The notes: a model not told the origin generated them from the sequence alone. 64,000 bases of DNA from Paraburkholderia tuberum STM678 (GCF_902833905.1 NZ_CADFGP010000018.1:89880-153879); one strand, 5' to 3'. Counted from the stretch's first letter, positions 34,222 to 43,491 are shown. Translations and numbers: made by a program.

Positions 34222-34250
34222 TTCTAATCGAATGAAGTGTCTGTTATAAT
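34222..34250 (+). promoter_or_regulatory. Promoter of tRNA-Pro
   Basis: A perfect TATAAT lies at 34245-34250, twelve nt before the tRNA. The -35 candidate at 17-bp spacing, TTCTAA (34222-34227), is only partly matched. Confidence 0.6.
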
Positions 34251-34261
34251 TTTCTTCTGTT

Positions 34262-34340
<79 letters not shown>

Positions 34341-34346
34341 AAGATC

Positions 34347-34382
34347 AAAAGGACTTACGGTGAAAGCCGTAAGTCCTTTTTT
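34347..34382 (+). terminator. Intrinsic terminator of tRNA-Pro
   Basis: AAAAGGACTTACGG (34347-34360) pairs perfectly with CCGTAAGTCCTTTT (34367-34380) over a TGAAAG loop, followed by TT. The stem is 14 bp. Confidence 0.88.
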
Positions 34383-34415
34383 CTTGCCCGTCGCGCGGGG
34401 CAGCGTTTCCCGCTG

Positions 34416-34826
34416 TTAACGCTTCGCCCACGCTAATCTGCATCCCGAAGCCTCGATTGCTTTGCTCATGCGCTCGGTTTCGGCTGTCTTGCACATCGCG
34501 ACCGCCGTGGGCAGCATCGACCCGCCGCCCCATTCCCGAGAAGCCGATTTTTTGCAGTTGGCGTCACGGCGCGTTTTCCACGCGGTGAGCCTCTTCTCGA
34601 TCGCCGCTTTGCAACTCGCCGACACCGCGGCCTTGCCCTTGACGACCTGCTCCAGCTTCTGCTCCGCGACGATCTGATCGCGCCACGCGCACAGATTCAT
34701 GCTCATCTGATTCGCGTCGCAATGCGACAGGGCCGCGTCGACCTCACTGGCGGGCAGTCCACTGCGGGTTGCGATGACGTCGGCTGGATTGGATGCGGTT
34801 GCCAGTGCCGAACTACGCAGGCGTGC
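34416..34826 (-). pseudogene. LprI-like (DUF1311) lysozyme-inhibitor remnant
   Basis: An open frame runs from 34826 to the stop at 34416. Its C-terminal two thirds resemble lysozyme inhibitor LprI / DUF1311 proteins: SHCDANQMSMNLCAWRDQIV, the central KTRRDANCKKSASREWGGGSM and the final CKTAETERM, with six cysteines. The residues before it, ALATASNPADVIA, look like the end of a signal peptide, but the hydrophobic core is missing because a TAG at 34827-34829 cuts the frame and no start codon precedes it. The first ATG (34706) would give a 96-residue cytoplasmic protein without the N-terminal third. Hence a remnant is more likely than a working gene. Confidence 0.5.
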
Positions 34827-35025
34827 CTATCCCGCAGGTGCAATTGTTCGCTACGTCGTTGTCGTAGCGAAGGACAGCGCCCTCATGCATCCGCAATGCA
34901 GTCCATCCGGCATCGGTCAACTCTTTTGATTCGTTTGGCAGGCTCAGCTCCTCAATAATCGGCGAGTGCAATCTGGCAGACTTGTCACCGGCACGCGTTC
35001 GCATTCGCAAGCGCACACGAATCAC
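34813..35025 (-). pseudogene. N-terminal fragment of a T4-type lysozyme
   Basis: A 70-codon frame from GTG 35025, overlapping the acyl-CoA dehydrogenase stop, encodes LTDAGWTALRMHEGAVLRYD and then NDVANNCTCGIGT before a TAG at 34813. The spacing of Glu (HEG), Asp (YDND, second D) and Thr (NCT) is E-X8-D-X5-T, exactly the catalytic triad spacing of T4 lysozyme, and GIGT matches the family GxGH/T block. The rest of the enzyme is absent; after the stop the frame continues with FGTGN, reminiscent of the next family segment. The adjoining frame is a lysozyme-inhibitor remnant, which supports the call. Confidence 0.45.
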
Positions 35026-36173
35026 CGCCCTTGAGCCCCCAACGCCACAAACCGCTCCAGATGATGATCCTCATCCCCAAGCTGATGATCGATCATCACG
35101 AGCCGCTTCGCGTAATGCGCGAGCGGCAGTTCCCACGTCATACCGATCCCGCCGTGCAACTGGATGCATTCCTCCGCGACTCGCGTGCCGATCCGGCCGA
35201 TGCTGTACTTCGCCGCCGACACCGCGCGCTCGCGCGCGTTTCGTTCGCCGTCGAGCGCCGCCGCCGCGTTGATCACCGCCGAGCGCGCCTGCTCGATTTC
35301 GAGCAGCAAATCGGCCATGCGATGCTGCAACGCCTGGAAGCTGCCGATCGGCACGCCGAACTGCTTGCGCGTGCGCAGATAGTCGAGCGTGTAGTCTTTC
35401 GCGACGTCCATTGCGCCGACCGCTTCCGCGCACAGCGCGAGCACGCCGCAACTCAGCGCATATTCGAGCGTCGCAAAGCCGTGATCCACTGAGCCGAGCA
35501 CGGTGTCGTCGCCGAGCGTGACGTCGTCGAACGTCACTTCGGCCGCGCGTCCTCCGTCGATCTTGCGGTAGCCGCGCACGCTCACACCCGTCGCGTCGCT
35601 CGGCACCAGAAACAGCGTGATGCCGGCTTCGGCATCGTCCTCGCCGCTCGTGCGTGCCGAGACGAGGAACACCTGAGCATGCTCGCCATGCTGAACGACG
35701 GCCTTTGCGCCGTGCAACGTCCACACGCCGCTGTTGCCATTTACGCTGCGGCGCGCGCGCGTCGTCGCGACCCGGGCAAGCTCGTAATGACTGTCCGGTT
35801 CACCATGCGCGAGCGCAACGATCCGCGAGCCGTCGATCAACGAACCCAGCGCCGCATTCTGCAGGTCGCCGCCGCTGCGAGCGATCGCCCGGCCGACGAC
35901 CAGCGTATCGAGAAACGGTTCGACGACGAGCCCGCGGCCGATGCTCTCGAACACCACGGAAATATCGAACCCGCCGCCGCCAAAACCGCCGCTCGCTTCG
36001 TCGAACAGTGCGCCGATCACGCCAAGCTCCGCGAAGCGTGCCCACAATTCGGTGCTGAAGCCTTGCGTCGAGCGTGCGATTTCATCGCGCGTCGCGAAGC
36101 CGTACTGCTCGCTGATAAACCGATTCAGCGTATCCGCCAGCATGCGGCGCTCTTCGGTGTGCTGGAAATTCAT
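35022..36173 (-). CDS. Acyl-CoA dehydrogenase, PimD-like small subunit
   Basis: 383-residue acyl-CoA dehydrogenase with a divergent N-terminal half (ELGVIGALFDEASGGFGGGGFD) and the conserved C-terminal helical domain (RTRKQFGVPIGSFQALQHRMADLLLEIEQ, CIQLHGGIGMTWELPLAHYAKR). Together with the next gene and the FadB-like gene it reproduces the pimFCD layout, where PimC and PimD form a heteromeric dehydrogenase for pimeloyl-CoA and other dicarboxylyl- or medium-chain acyl-CoAs. FAD-linked electrons would go to ETF. It starts 12 nt after the upstream gene. Confidence 0.82.
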   Translation of the reverse strand: MNFQHTEERRMLADTLNRFISEQYGFATRDEIARSTQGFSTELWARFAELGVIGALFDEASGGFGGGGFDISVVFESIGRGLVVEPFLDTLVVGRAIARSGGDLQNAALGSLIDGSRIVALAHGEPDSHYELARVATTRARRSVNGNSGVWTLHGAKAVVQHGEHAQVFLVSARTSGEDDAEAGITLFLVPSDATGVSVRGYRKIDGGRAAEVTFDDVTLGDDTVLGSVDHGFATLEYALSCGVLALCAEAVGAMDVAKDYTLDYLRTRKQFGVPIGSFQALQHRMADLLLEIEQARSAVINAAAALDGERNARERAVSAAKYSIGRIGTRVAEECIQLHGGIGMTWELPLAHYAKRLVMIDHQLGDEDHHLERFVALGAQGR

Positions 36174-36185
36174 GACGTGCGCCTC

Positions 36186-37394
36186 TTACAGTCCGAGGAT
36201 CATTTTGGAAATGATGTTCTTCTGGATTTCGTTCGAGCCGCCGAAGATCGACAGCTTGCGATTATTGAAGTACTGCGACGCGGCACTCGCGGCTTCGTCG
36301 GGGCCGACCGGCACGCCGTCGAAGCCTTCGTGCAGCGCTTGCTCGACGAATGGCTGCGCATAAGCGCCCATCGCACGCCGCGTCAGCGACGAGATCTCCT
36401 GACGGATCTCCGTGCCGCGAATCTTCAGCATCGAACTCTCGGCACCGGGCACGCCGCCGCCCGCCACGGCCGCGATCACCCGAAGATTGGTCGTCTTCAT
36501 GTTCTCGAGATCGATCTCGACGCGCGCCATGCGTGCCGCGAACGCCGGATCCTCGGCGAGCGGCCGGCCGTGGCGCAGTTGTGTCGCGGCGATCTTGCAC
36601 AGACGGTTGAAGGCGGCGACGGAAAAGCCGACGCCCGCGATATTGGTGCGCTCGTACGTAAGCAGATATTTCGCGTAGGTCCAGCCCTTGTTTTCTTCGC
36701 CGACGAGATTTCCGACCGGCACGCGCACGTCGGTGAAGAACACTTCATTGACCTCGTGCTCGCCGTCGAGCGTGATGATCGGCCGGACTTCGACGCCCGG
36801 CGTGTTCATGTCGATCAGCAGAAAGCTGATGCCTTCCTGTTTGCGCACGTCGGTCGCGGTGCGCACGAGGCAGAAGATCATGTTCGCGTAATGACCGAGT
36901 GTGGTCCACGTCTTCTGGCCATTGACGAGGTAGTGCTCGCCCTGCGCGTCCTTGCCGCGCACTGCCGTCGTCTTGACCGATGCGAGATCGGAGCCCGCGC
37001 CGGGCTCCGAATAGCCCTGGCACCACCAGTCGGAACCGTCGAGAATGCGCGGCAGCCAGTGATGCTTCTGCGCCTCGCTGCCGTACTTGATCAGCACCGG
37101 CCCGAGCATGTTGACGCCGAACGGCACGACGCGTGGCGCGCCGGCGAGTGCGCATTCGTTTTCGAAGATGAATTTCTGCACTGCGCTCCAACCCGGGCCG
37201 CCGTACTCTTTCGGCCAGTGATTCGCGAGCCAGCCTTGCGCGTTCAGAATCGCGTGCCACTCGGCCATGTCGCCGCGCGTCAGACGCCGCCCGCCGTGGA
37301 CCTTGCCGGCGAGACGTCGCGGGAGCTTGTCGCGCAGAAACGCCAGCACGCTGGCGCGAAAAGCTTCTTCCTCGGAGGTGAAGTTCAGATCCAT
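36186..37394 (-). CDS. Acyl-CoA dehydrogenase, PimC-like large subunit
   Basis: 402-residue acyl-CoA dehydrogenase. WCQGYSEPGAGSDLASVKTTA is the FAD-contact strand, WTTLGHYANMIFCLVRT follows, and the C-terminus has FGGSNEIQKNIISKMILGL. The order FadB-like, PimC-like, PimD-like on one strand with short gaps (30 and 12 nt) marks one operon. The likely reaction is the first dehydrogenation of dicarboxylyl- or medium-chain acyl-CoA; the exact chain type is inferred from family resemblance. Confidence 0.84.
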   Translation of the reverse strand: MDLNFTSEEEAFRASVLAFLRDKLPRRLAGKVHGGRRLTRGDMAEWHAILNAQGWLANHWPKEYGGPGWSAVQKFIFENECALAGAPRVVPFGVNMLGPVLIKYGSEAQKHHWLPRILDGSDWWCQGYSEPGAGSDLASVKTTAVRGKDAQGEHYLVNGQKTWTTLGHYANMIFCLVRTATDVRKQEGISFLLIDMNTPGVEVRPIITLDGEHEVNEVFFTDVRVPVGNLVGEENKGWTYAKYLLTYERTNIAGVGFSVAAFNRLCKIAATQLRHGRPLAEDPAFAARMARVEIDLENMKTTNLRVIAAVAGGGVPGAESSMLKIRGTEIRQEISSLTRRAMGAYAQPFVEQALHEGFDGVPVGPDEAASAASQYFNNRKLSIFGGSNEIQKNIISKMILGL

Positions 37395-37424
37395 CGCAGT
37401 CGTTCCGTCAGTGTTCGTGGTGGT

Positions 37425-39545
37425 TCAGGCCGTCGTGTTCAGGCTCGCGAAATCGGCGTCGCGCTCGACCAGCTCGACGAGCAGCGGCGACGGCCGCCAG
37501 AACAGCGGGTCTTCCTTAGCGAACTCGCGGATGTCGGCGAGAATCGTCGGCAGGCCGACGCTATCCGCGTATTTCATCGGACCGCCGCGGTAGCGCGGAA
37601 AGCCGTAGCCGTACAGCAGGGTCACGTCGACGTCGAGCGGGCGCAGCGCAATACCTTCGTGGACGACGTTCGCGCCTTCGTTGATCATCGCGGCCAGATA
37701 GCGGCGCATGATCTGCTCGTCGGTGAAGCTGCGCGGCGTGATGCCCGCGCGCGCACGCTCGGCGTCGATGATCGCCTCGACTTCGGGATCGGGCATGCCG
37801 CCGCGCGATCCTTCGGGGTACAGATAGAATCCGCGGCCGGTCTTCTGGCCGAACCAGCCGAGCTCGCACAGGCGGTCGGCGATCTGCACGTAGCGCGCGT
37901 TCGGGTCGCGCGTGGCCGCGCGGCGTTTGCGCGCCGCCCAGCCGATGTCGCCGCCCGCGAGATCGACCACCTGAAACGGGCCCATCGGCAAGCCGAACGC
38001 CCGCACCGCCGCGTCGATCTGATACGGCGATGCACCGTCTTCCATCAGCGCGTCCGCGGCGGCGCGGTACACGGCAAGCAGGCGATTGCCGATGAAGCCG
38101 TCGCACACGCCGGCGCGCACCGGCGTCTTGCGCAGCTTCTTCGCGAACTCGAACGCGGTCGCGACGACGTCGGCGCTGACCTGCTTCGGCACCACGACTT
38201 CGAGCAGCTTCATGATGTTGGCGGGCGAGAAGAAGTGCAGGCCGATTACGTCGGCGGGGCGCGAGATGCTGGCTGCGATCGCGTCGATGTCCAGATACGA
38301 CGTGTTGGTCGCGAGCACCGCACCAGACTTGCAGACGCGATCGAGCTCGGCGAATACGGCCTTTTTGACGTCGAGATCTTCGAACACGGCTTCGATCACG
38401 AGGTCGGCGTGAGCAAGCGCATCGTACGACGTGCTGCCGCTCCAGCGCGCCATGGTCGCGGCTTTCTTCTCAGCGGTGAGGCGGCCCCTCGCGATCAGCC
38501 CGTCGTAGACCTTGTCGATGTGCGCGCGGCCACGCGCGAGCGCCGCCTCGTCGCGTTCGATCAGCGTGACGGGCAGCCCCGCGTCAAGCACTGCGACCGC
38601 GATGCCCGCGCCCATCGTCCCGCCGCCGATCACGCCGATCGCCTCGAGCGCGCGCGGTTTCGCGTCGCGCGTTTCGGGCGCCTTCAGCACTTCGCGCTCG
38701 GCGAAGAATGCGTGAACCAGGCCGGCGCGCTGCGGGCTGTCGAGGCATTGCAGGAACAGCTTGCGTTCGAGCTTCAGGCCCTCCTCGAAGGGCTGTTCGA
38801 TCGCGGCTTCGACGGCATCGACGATTTTCAGCGGCGAGAACAGGCCGCGCGCTTTCTTCGCGGTTTCGTCACGCGCTTTCGCGACGGCGGCGCGGCTCGC
38901 GGCGCGATCGATCAATGCGGCGGCGTCGCGCGTGCGGCGTACCGGCGCGTGCGCGGCGAGCAGCTCGTGCGCGTAGGCGAGCCCTTCGGCGAGGATGTCG
39001 CCGCTGTCGCCGGGACGGTCGACGAGGCCGAGCGCGAGCGCCTCCTTCGCGCTCGCGTGACGGCCGCTCAGCATCAGGTCGAGCGCCGCCGGCGCGCCGA
39101 TCAGACGCGGCGTGCGTTGCGTGCCGCCCGCGCCAGGCAGCAGACCCAGCTGCACTTCGGGCAGGCCGAGCTTCGCGCCGTCGACGGCGATCCGGTAATG
39201 CGCGGCGAGCGCCACTTCGAGCCCGCCGCCGAGCGCCGCGCCATGCAGCGCGGCAATCACGGGTTTCGTGCATGCCTCGATGCGGTTGCACACGTCCGGC
39301 AGCGAAGGCGGCACCGGCGGCTTGCCGAACTCGCGAATATCGGCACCGGCGATGAAATTGCGCCCCGCGCCGACGATCAGCACGGCTTCGACCGCGCGGT
39401 CGGCGTCGGCGGCTTCGATCGCGGCCAGCAGGCCGCGCCGCACGTCGGCGGATAGCGCGTTGACCGGCGCGTGGTCGATCGTGACGAGCAGGACCTTGCC
39501 GTGCAATTCGCGCGTGACGACGTCGGCCGAGGAGGAAAGGGTCAT
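37425..39545 (-). CDS. Bifunctional enoyl-CoA hydratase / 3-hydroxyacyl-CoA dehydrogenase, PimF/FadJ-like
   Basis: 706-residue fusion. Residues about 10-185 are a crotonase domain (GAGRNFIAGADIREFG, HGAALGGGLEVALAAHYRIA, LPEVQLGLLPGAGGTQR); residues about 295-690 are the NAD-binding and C-terminal hydroxyacyl-CoA dehydrogenase domains (IGVIGGGTMGAGIAVAV, GLHFFSPANIMKLLEVV, DGFIGNRLL). Start 39545 has GGAGA 8 nt upstream; an ATG at 39560 adds five residues. It performs the second and third steps of beta-oxidation for the acyl-CoA dehydrogenases downstream and is first in the operon. Confidence 0.9.
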   Translation of the reverse strand: MTLSSSADVVTRELHGKVLLVTIDHAPVNALSADVRRGLLAAIEAADADRAVEAVLIVGAGRNFIAGADIREFGKPPVPPSLPDVCNRIEACTKPVIAALHGAALGGGLEVALAAHYRIAVDGAKLGLPEVQLGLLPGAGGTQRTPRLIGAPAALDLMLSGRHASAKEALALGLVDRPGDSGDILAEGLAYAHELLAAHAPVRRTRDAAALIDRAASRAAVAKARDETAKKARGLFSPLKIVDAVEAAIEQPFEEGLKLERKLFLQCLDSPQRAGLVHAFFAEREVLKAPETRDAKPRALEAIGVIGGGTMGAGIAVAVLDAGLPVTLIERDEAALARGRAHIDKVYDGLIARGRLTAEKKAATMARWSGSTSYDALAHADLVIEAVFEDLDVKKAVFAELDRVCKSGAVLATNTSYLDIDAIAASISRPADVIGLHFFSPANIMKLLEVVVPKQVSADVVATAFEFAKKLRKTPVRAGVCDGFIGNRLLAVYRAAADALMEDGASPYQIDAAVRAFGLPMGPFQVVDLAGGDIGWAARKRRAATRDPNARYVQIADRLCELGWFGQKTGRGFYLYPEGSRGGMPDPEVEAIIDAERARAGITPRSFTDEQIMRRYLAAMINEGANVVHEGIALRPLDVDVTLLYGYGFPRYRGGPMKYADSVGLPTILADIREFAKEDPLFWRPSPLLVELVERDADFASLNTTA

Positions 39546-39613
39546 CGTAGGTGTCTCCATTCGAGGATGGCGAGGCGCGCCGGATCGTCCCATTCTGGAG
39601 TGGTCAGCGTTCA

Positions 39614-39660
39614 TTGACAATTACACCGTTGATTGACAGACTGTCAAAATTATTTTGACA
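39614..39660. promoter_or_regulatory. Divergent promoter with overlapping LysR-type dyads (pim operon / LysR)
   Basis: On the minus strand TTGACA (39647-39642) and TGTAAT (39625-39620) are 16 bp apart and face the beta-oxidation operon. A perfect dyad TTGACA-GAC-TGTCAA at 39633-39647 covers the -35 box and contains a T-N11-A LysR core. A second perfect palindrome, TGTCAAAAT-T-ATTTTGACA, overlaps it at 39642-39660, and a further TTGACA half-site is at 39614-39619. The arrangement fits control by the adjacent LysR protein. Confidence 0.7.
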
Positions 39661-39671
39661 AAGACTGGGCG

Positions 39672-40580
39672 ATGGACGTCAACTCGCTGACCCTGCTCGT
39701 CGACATCCTCGACGCCGGCAATCTGAGCGAAGCGGCACGCCGGCTCAAGATGAGCCGCGCGAACGTCAGCTATCACCTGAATCAGCTCGAGCGTTCGGTC
39801 GGCCTGCAATTGGTGCGCCGCACCACGCGTCGCGTCGAGCCGACCGAGATCGGTCTGCGGCTCTACGAGCACGGCCGCACGATCCGCAACGCGCTGCTGG
39901 CCGCGCGCGAGTCGGTGACGACACTGGGCCAGAGCCTGCAGGGGCGCGTGCGGCTCAGCGTGCCGAGCGGCTATGGCCAGCTCGTGATGTCCGACTGGCT
40001 GATCGCGTTCAAGCGGCTGTATCCGGGTATCGTGCTCGATGTGATGTTCGAGAACCGCGTCGAGGATCTGATGCGCGACGAGATCGACATCGCGGTGCGC
40101 GTGATGTCGGAGCCGCCGCAAAACCTCGTCGCGCGGGACATGGGGCCAGTCCGGTACGTGGCCTGCGCATCCCCCGAATTCGTGCGGACACACGGCATGC
40201 CCGCGACGCTCGACGACCTGCGCACCGCGCCGCTGATTACCGCGGCCGTGATCGGCAAGCAGTTGCGGCTCGCCGCGTATCTGCGCGACGAGCGTCATGA
40301 AGTCCTGCTCGAACCGACGATTATTTCGGAAAACTTTCTATTTTTGCGCCAGGCGGTGCTGGCCGGTCTCGGTGTCGGACTCGTGCCCGACTACGTGGTG
40401 CAGGACGATCTGAAGCTCGGCGCCGTGCTGACCGCGCTCGATGCCTGGCGGCTCAGCATCTTCGGCACGCACATGTACATGCTGTACATGCCGGATCGGC
40501 ATCACACGCGCGCGGCGGCGACGTTCATCGACTTCGTGCTGAAGCAGGCGCAGGGCTCGGGCAGGGGCGGCGCGACCTGA
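39672..40580 (+). CDS. LysR-family regulator of the pim-like operon
   Basis: 302-residue LysR-type regulator. The helix-turn-helix is LVDILDAGNLSEAARRLKMSRANVSYHLNQLERSVGLQLVRRTTRRVEPTE, and the effector domain includes VRYVACASPEFVRTHG and QAVLAGLGVGLVPDYVV. Start ATG 39672 is preferred; the frame is open 13 codons further up into the operator dyads. It is divergent from the beta-oxidation operon and very probably controls it in response to an acyl-CoA or dicarboxylate. Confidence 0.9.
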   Translation: MDVNSLTLLVDILDAGNLSEAARRLKMSRANVSYHLNQLERSVGLQLVRRTTRRVEPTEIGLRLYEHGRTIRNALLAARESVTTLGQSLQGRVRLSVPSGYGQLVMSDWLIAFKRLYPGIVLDVMFENRVEDLMRDEIDIAVRVMSEPPQNLVARDMGPVRYVACASPEFVRTHGMPATLDDLRTAPLITAAVIGKQLRLAAYLRDERHEVLLEPTIISENFLFLRQAVLAGLGVGLVPDYVVQDDLKLGAVLTALDAWRLSIFGTHMYMLYMPDRHHTRAAATFIDFVLKQAQGSGRGGAT

Positions 40581-40590
40581 AGCTGCGAAC

Positions 40591-41457
40591 TCAGGCGCCG
40601 AGTCTGCGCGCGATGGCCGTCGTGACCATCGGCACGCCGACGCGCAGCAGCTTGCGCACGCCTTCGTCGCTACCGACTTTGCCCACCGCGTTGTCGATCA
40701 TCGCCTGCATCACGCTCGCCGGATAAAACTCGCGAAACAGCGTGTTGGCGCCGGTTTGCTCGAACACGTGGTGCAGGAGCGACCCAACGGGGGGGCCGAT
40801 GCGCTTGAACAGGCCCATCTTGACCACCCGGTTGTTCCACAGATGCAGCGTGTACGCATTGGAACAGAGCGCCGCGCACTCGTCGAAATAGCGCGGCAGG
40901 AACACCTTGTAGTAATCGTTGAAGTGCACCGGATAGAACAGGCTTTCGGGAAGACCGGCCTTCACGCCGTAGATGGCGGTCAGCAGACGCGGGCCGGTGT
41001 CGCCCCACTTCAGTGCCGTGCCCTTCATTGCTTCGACACGTTCGATTAATTCGTGCAAGCGCGGCTGATCCGGGTCGAGCCGCAGCATCGCCGTGCAGAT
41101 GCTCGATGAGGTCTCTCGCCCGATCAGGTCGCCCTTGGCGTTGAGATCGAAATCCCGCAACAGCAGCAGATCGGTATCGACCCAGATCTCGTCGGTCCTC
41201 GTGAACATCACGAAGCGGAAATAGTCGGTGAAATGCGCCATCGACGGTACGCCGTGAATCGGGAAGTCGTTCAGCGAGTCGCGCGGCAGTATCGTGGTCG
41301 CGTCCTTCGCGATCACGCCGGGCGGCAGAGTGTCGATCGGCTCGTAGCTATAGAGCGCGACCTCGCTGCCGTACAGCGTGAACGAATTCAGACAGGCGAT
41401 CTCGTAGGGAGAAAGTTCCGGGCCATGCCAGAACGATGCAAACCTTGCCTTGCGCAT
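40591..41457 (-). CDS. DXD-motif glycosyltransferase-like protein
   Basis: 288-residue protein beginning ARFASFWHGPELSPYEIACLNSF, then HFTDYFRFVMF followed by DEIWVDTDLLLLRDF; the DTD triplet is the metal- and sugar-nucleotide-binding DXD motif of alpha-glycosyltransferases of the GT32/GT8 type. No membrane segment or signal is seen. It stands alone, convergent with the LysR gene, so the acceptor cannot be inferred. Confidence 0.72.
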   Translation of the reverse strand: MRKARFASFWHGPELSPYEIACLNSFTLYGSEVALYSYEPIDTLPPGVIAKDATTILPRDSLNDFPIHGVPSMAHFTDYFRFVMFTRTDEIWVDTDLLLLRDFDLNAKGDLIGRETSSSICTAMLRLDPDQPRLHELIERVEAMKGTALKWGDTGPRLLTAIYGVKAGLPESLFYPVHFNDYYKVFLPRYFDECAALCSNAYTLHLWNNRVVKMGLFKRIGPPVGSLLHHVFEQTGANTLFREFYPASVMQAMIDNAVGKVGSDEGVRKLLRVGVPMVTTAIARRLGA

Positions 41458-41777
41458 ATGTCATCCGGTAGCGATCGTGCGGCGCAACATGCGCGCCGAA
41501 CCTGTGTAACGATCCTAGACGGGCGCGGCACAGGTCAGATGTAAAGGGCTTGAATCGCACAGGAGTTGTCGCAAAACGTTGAGTTCAGCGCAACGAGTCG
41601 GCGATTAGGAGCGGGACTATGTCGTATCTGGCGAATTCAGTTGCGCACGGCAATGCATTAACCGAGTGCGCAAGGCCGTGGGCTAAACTGCGGAACACCG
41701 GCCATGCGCGCAGAGGCAGCAAGCGACGGACCATGCATCACGCCATGCAGTGGCAACGACGATATCCAGGAGACCCG
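41458..41777. other. Intergenic region, 320 bp, between glycosyltransferase and acyl-CoA synthetase genes
   Basis: No convincing gene. A TAAACT -10-like hexamer is near 41693-41698 without a clear -35. An ATG at 41619 with AGGAG 7 nt upstream is in frame with the acyl-CoA synthetase gene and would add 53 residues unlike the family. Confidence 0.5.
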
Positions 41778-43442
41778 ATGAACCTCGACGGCGAGACTTA
41801 CGATTCGCTCACGGCCAGATTCGCGTGGCGTATTCCACCGCGCTACAACATCGGCGTCGACACATGCGACAAGTGGGCCGATGGCTCGGGGCGTCTCGCG
41901 CTGATCTACGAAGACGCCGACGGCCGCGCGACCCGTTATACGTTCGACGAACTGAAAGCCCTGTCCGACCGCTTCGCCAATGCGCTGCTCGCGGCGGGCG
42001 CGCGGCGCGGCGAGCGCATCGGCATCTTTCTGTCGCAATCGATCGAAACGGCCATCGCGCATCTCGCGGCCTACAAGGCCGGCATGGTCGCGGTGCCGCT
42101 GTTCGCGCTGTTCGGCGTGGACGCGATCGAGCATCGGCTCGGCGACAGCGGCGCGCTCGCGCTGATCACCGATCACGCCGGCGTGCAAAAGATCGCCGAA
42201 ATTCGCGGCGCGCTGCCCGAGTTGCGACACGTGTTCAGTGTCGATATCGAGCAGGATGACGAAGCATCGGACGCGCCCGTGCGGTCGTTCTGGCAGGCGT
42301 TGAATGGCGCTTGCGCCGAGTTCACGCCGGCCGACACCGCCGCGGACGATCCGGCGATCATCATCTATACGTCGGGCACGACCGGAAAACCGAAGGGCGC
42401 GTTGCACGGGCATCGCGTTTTGCTCGGGCACCTGCCCGGCGTGGAGATGTCACAGCAGGGCTTTCCCGCGCGCGCGACGCTGATGTGGACGCCCGCGGAC
42501 TGGGCGTGGATCGGCGGTCTGTTCGACGTGCTGCTGCCGTCGTGGCATCACGGTGTCGCGGTGCTGGCGCGCCGTTTTGCGAAATTCGACGGCCACGCCG
42601 CGTTCGATCTGCTCGCGCGTCACGCGGTCTCCCATGCGTTTCTACCGCCGACCGCGCTGAAGATGATGCGCGGCGTCGGGCGGCCCGCTCATCTGCGTCT
42701 CGCGTTGCAAGCGGTCGCGAGCGGCGGCGAATCGCTGGGCGAGGAACTGATCGGCTGGGGGCGCGACGCACTCGGCGTGACGATCAACGAGTTCTACGGG
42801 CAGACCGAGTGCAACGTCGTGGTGTCCTCGTGCGCGGCGCTGTTCGAGCCGCGCTTCGGCGCGATCGGGCGCGCGGTGCCGGGGCACCATGTCGCGATCG
42901 TCGATGCCGCCGGCAACGAGCTGCCGCCCGGCGCGATCGGCGATATCGCGGTGGCCGCGCCCGATCCGGTGATGTTTCTCGGCTACTGGCGGAACGTTGC
43001 GGCCACCAACGACAAATTCCGCGGCAGGTTTCTGCTGACCGGCGATCTCGGCACGCGCGATGCGGACGGCTTCATTCGCTTCGTCGGTCGTGGCGACGAC
43101 GTGATCACGAGCGCCGGTTACCGGATTGGGCCGGCGTCGATCGAGGATTCGCTGCTGCGTCATCCGGCCGTCGCGATGGCGGCCGTGGTCGGCGCCCCCG
43201 ATCGCGAGCGCACAGAAATCGTGATGGCGTTCGTCGTGCTGAAAGCGGGTTTCGTCGGCGACGATGCACTCGTGCGCGAGATCCAGCAGCACGTGAAGAC
43301 GCGTCTGGCCGCGCACGAATACCCGCGCGAGATTCGCTTCGTCGAAAGCCTGCCGATGACGGCCACCGGCAAGGTGATCCGCAAGACGCTGCGCGAGGCG
43401 GTGACGCACGGTCCGGACGCGATCTCACCGGCGAAAAACTGA
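41778..43442 (+). CDS. Acyl-CoA synthetase, AMP-forming (acetyl-CoA synthetase-like)
   Basis: 554-residue ANL-superfamily ligase. IIIYTSGTTGKPKGALHGH is the P-loop motif, EFYGQTECN the adenylate motif, LLTGDLGTRDADGFIRFVGRGDDVI the hinge region, and TATGKVIRK carries the catalytic lysine. Start MNLDGETYDSL at 41778 follows AGGAGA; a longer start at 41619 also has a ribosome binding site. It resembles medium-chain or acetyl-CoA synthetases (ACSM/AcsA-like). The physiological acid is not clear from context. Confidence 0.85.
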   Translation: MNLDGETYDSLTARFAWRIPPRYNIGVDTCDKWADGSGRLALIYEDADGRATRYTFDELKALSDRFANALLAAGARRGERIGIFLSQSIETAIAHLAAYKAGMVAVPLFALFGVDAIEHRLGDSGALALITDHAGVQKIAEIRGALPELRHVFSVDIEQDDEASDAPVRSFWQALNGACAEFTPADTAADDPAIIIYTSGTTGKPKGALHGHRVLLGHLPGVEMSQQGFPARATLMWTPADWAWIGGLFDVLLPSWHHGVAVLARRFAKFDGHAAFDLLARHAVSHAFLPPTALKMMRGVGRPAHLRLALQAVASGGESLGEELIGWGRDALGVTINEFYGQTECNVVVSSCAALFEPRFGAIGRAVPGHHVAIVDAAGNELPPGAIGDIAVAAPDPVMFLGYWRNVAATNDKFRGRFLLTGDLGTRDADGFIRFVGRGDDVITSAGYRIGPASIEDSLLRHPAVAMAAVVGAPDRERTEIVMAFVVLKAGFVGDDALVREIQQHVKTRLAAHEYPREIRFVESLPMTATGKVIRKTLREAVTHGPDAISPAKN

Positions 43443-43491
43443 GTCTGCTACGATGACCAACCCACGATGGGAATCACAGCGGAGAGATTGG

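Noticed and set aside
35679..39455. Plus-strand open frame of 1258 codons opposite the pim-like operon
   Set aside because: Its translation is Arg/Asp/Glu/Ala-rich with no domain, has no ribosome binding site, and lies fully antisense to three clear beta-oxidation genes; it is a product of high GC content.
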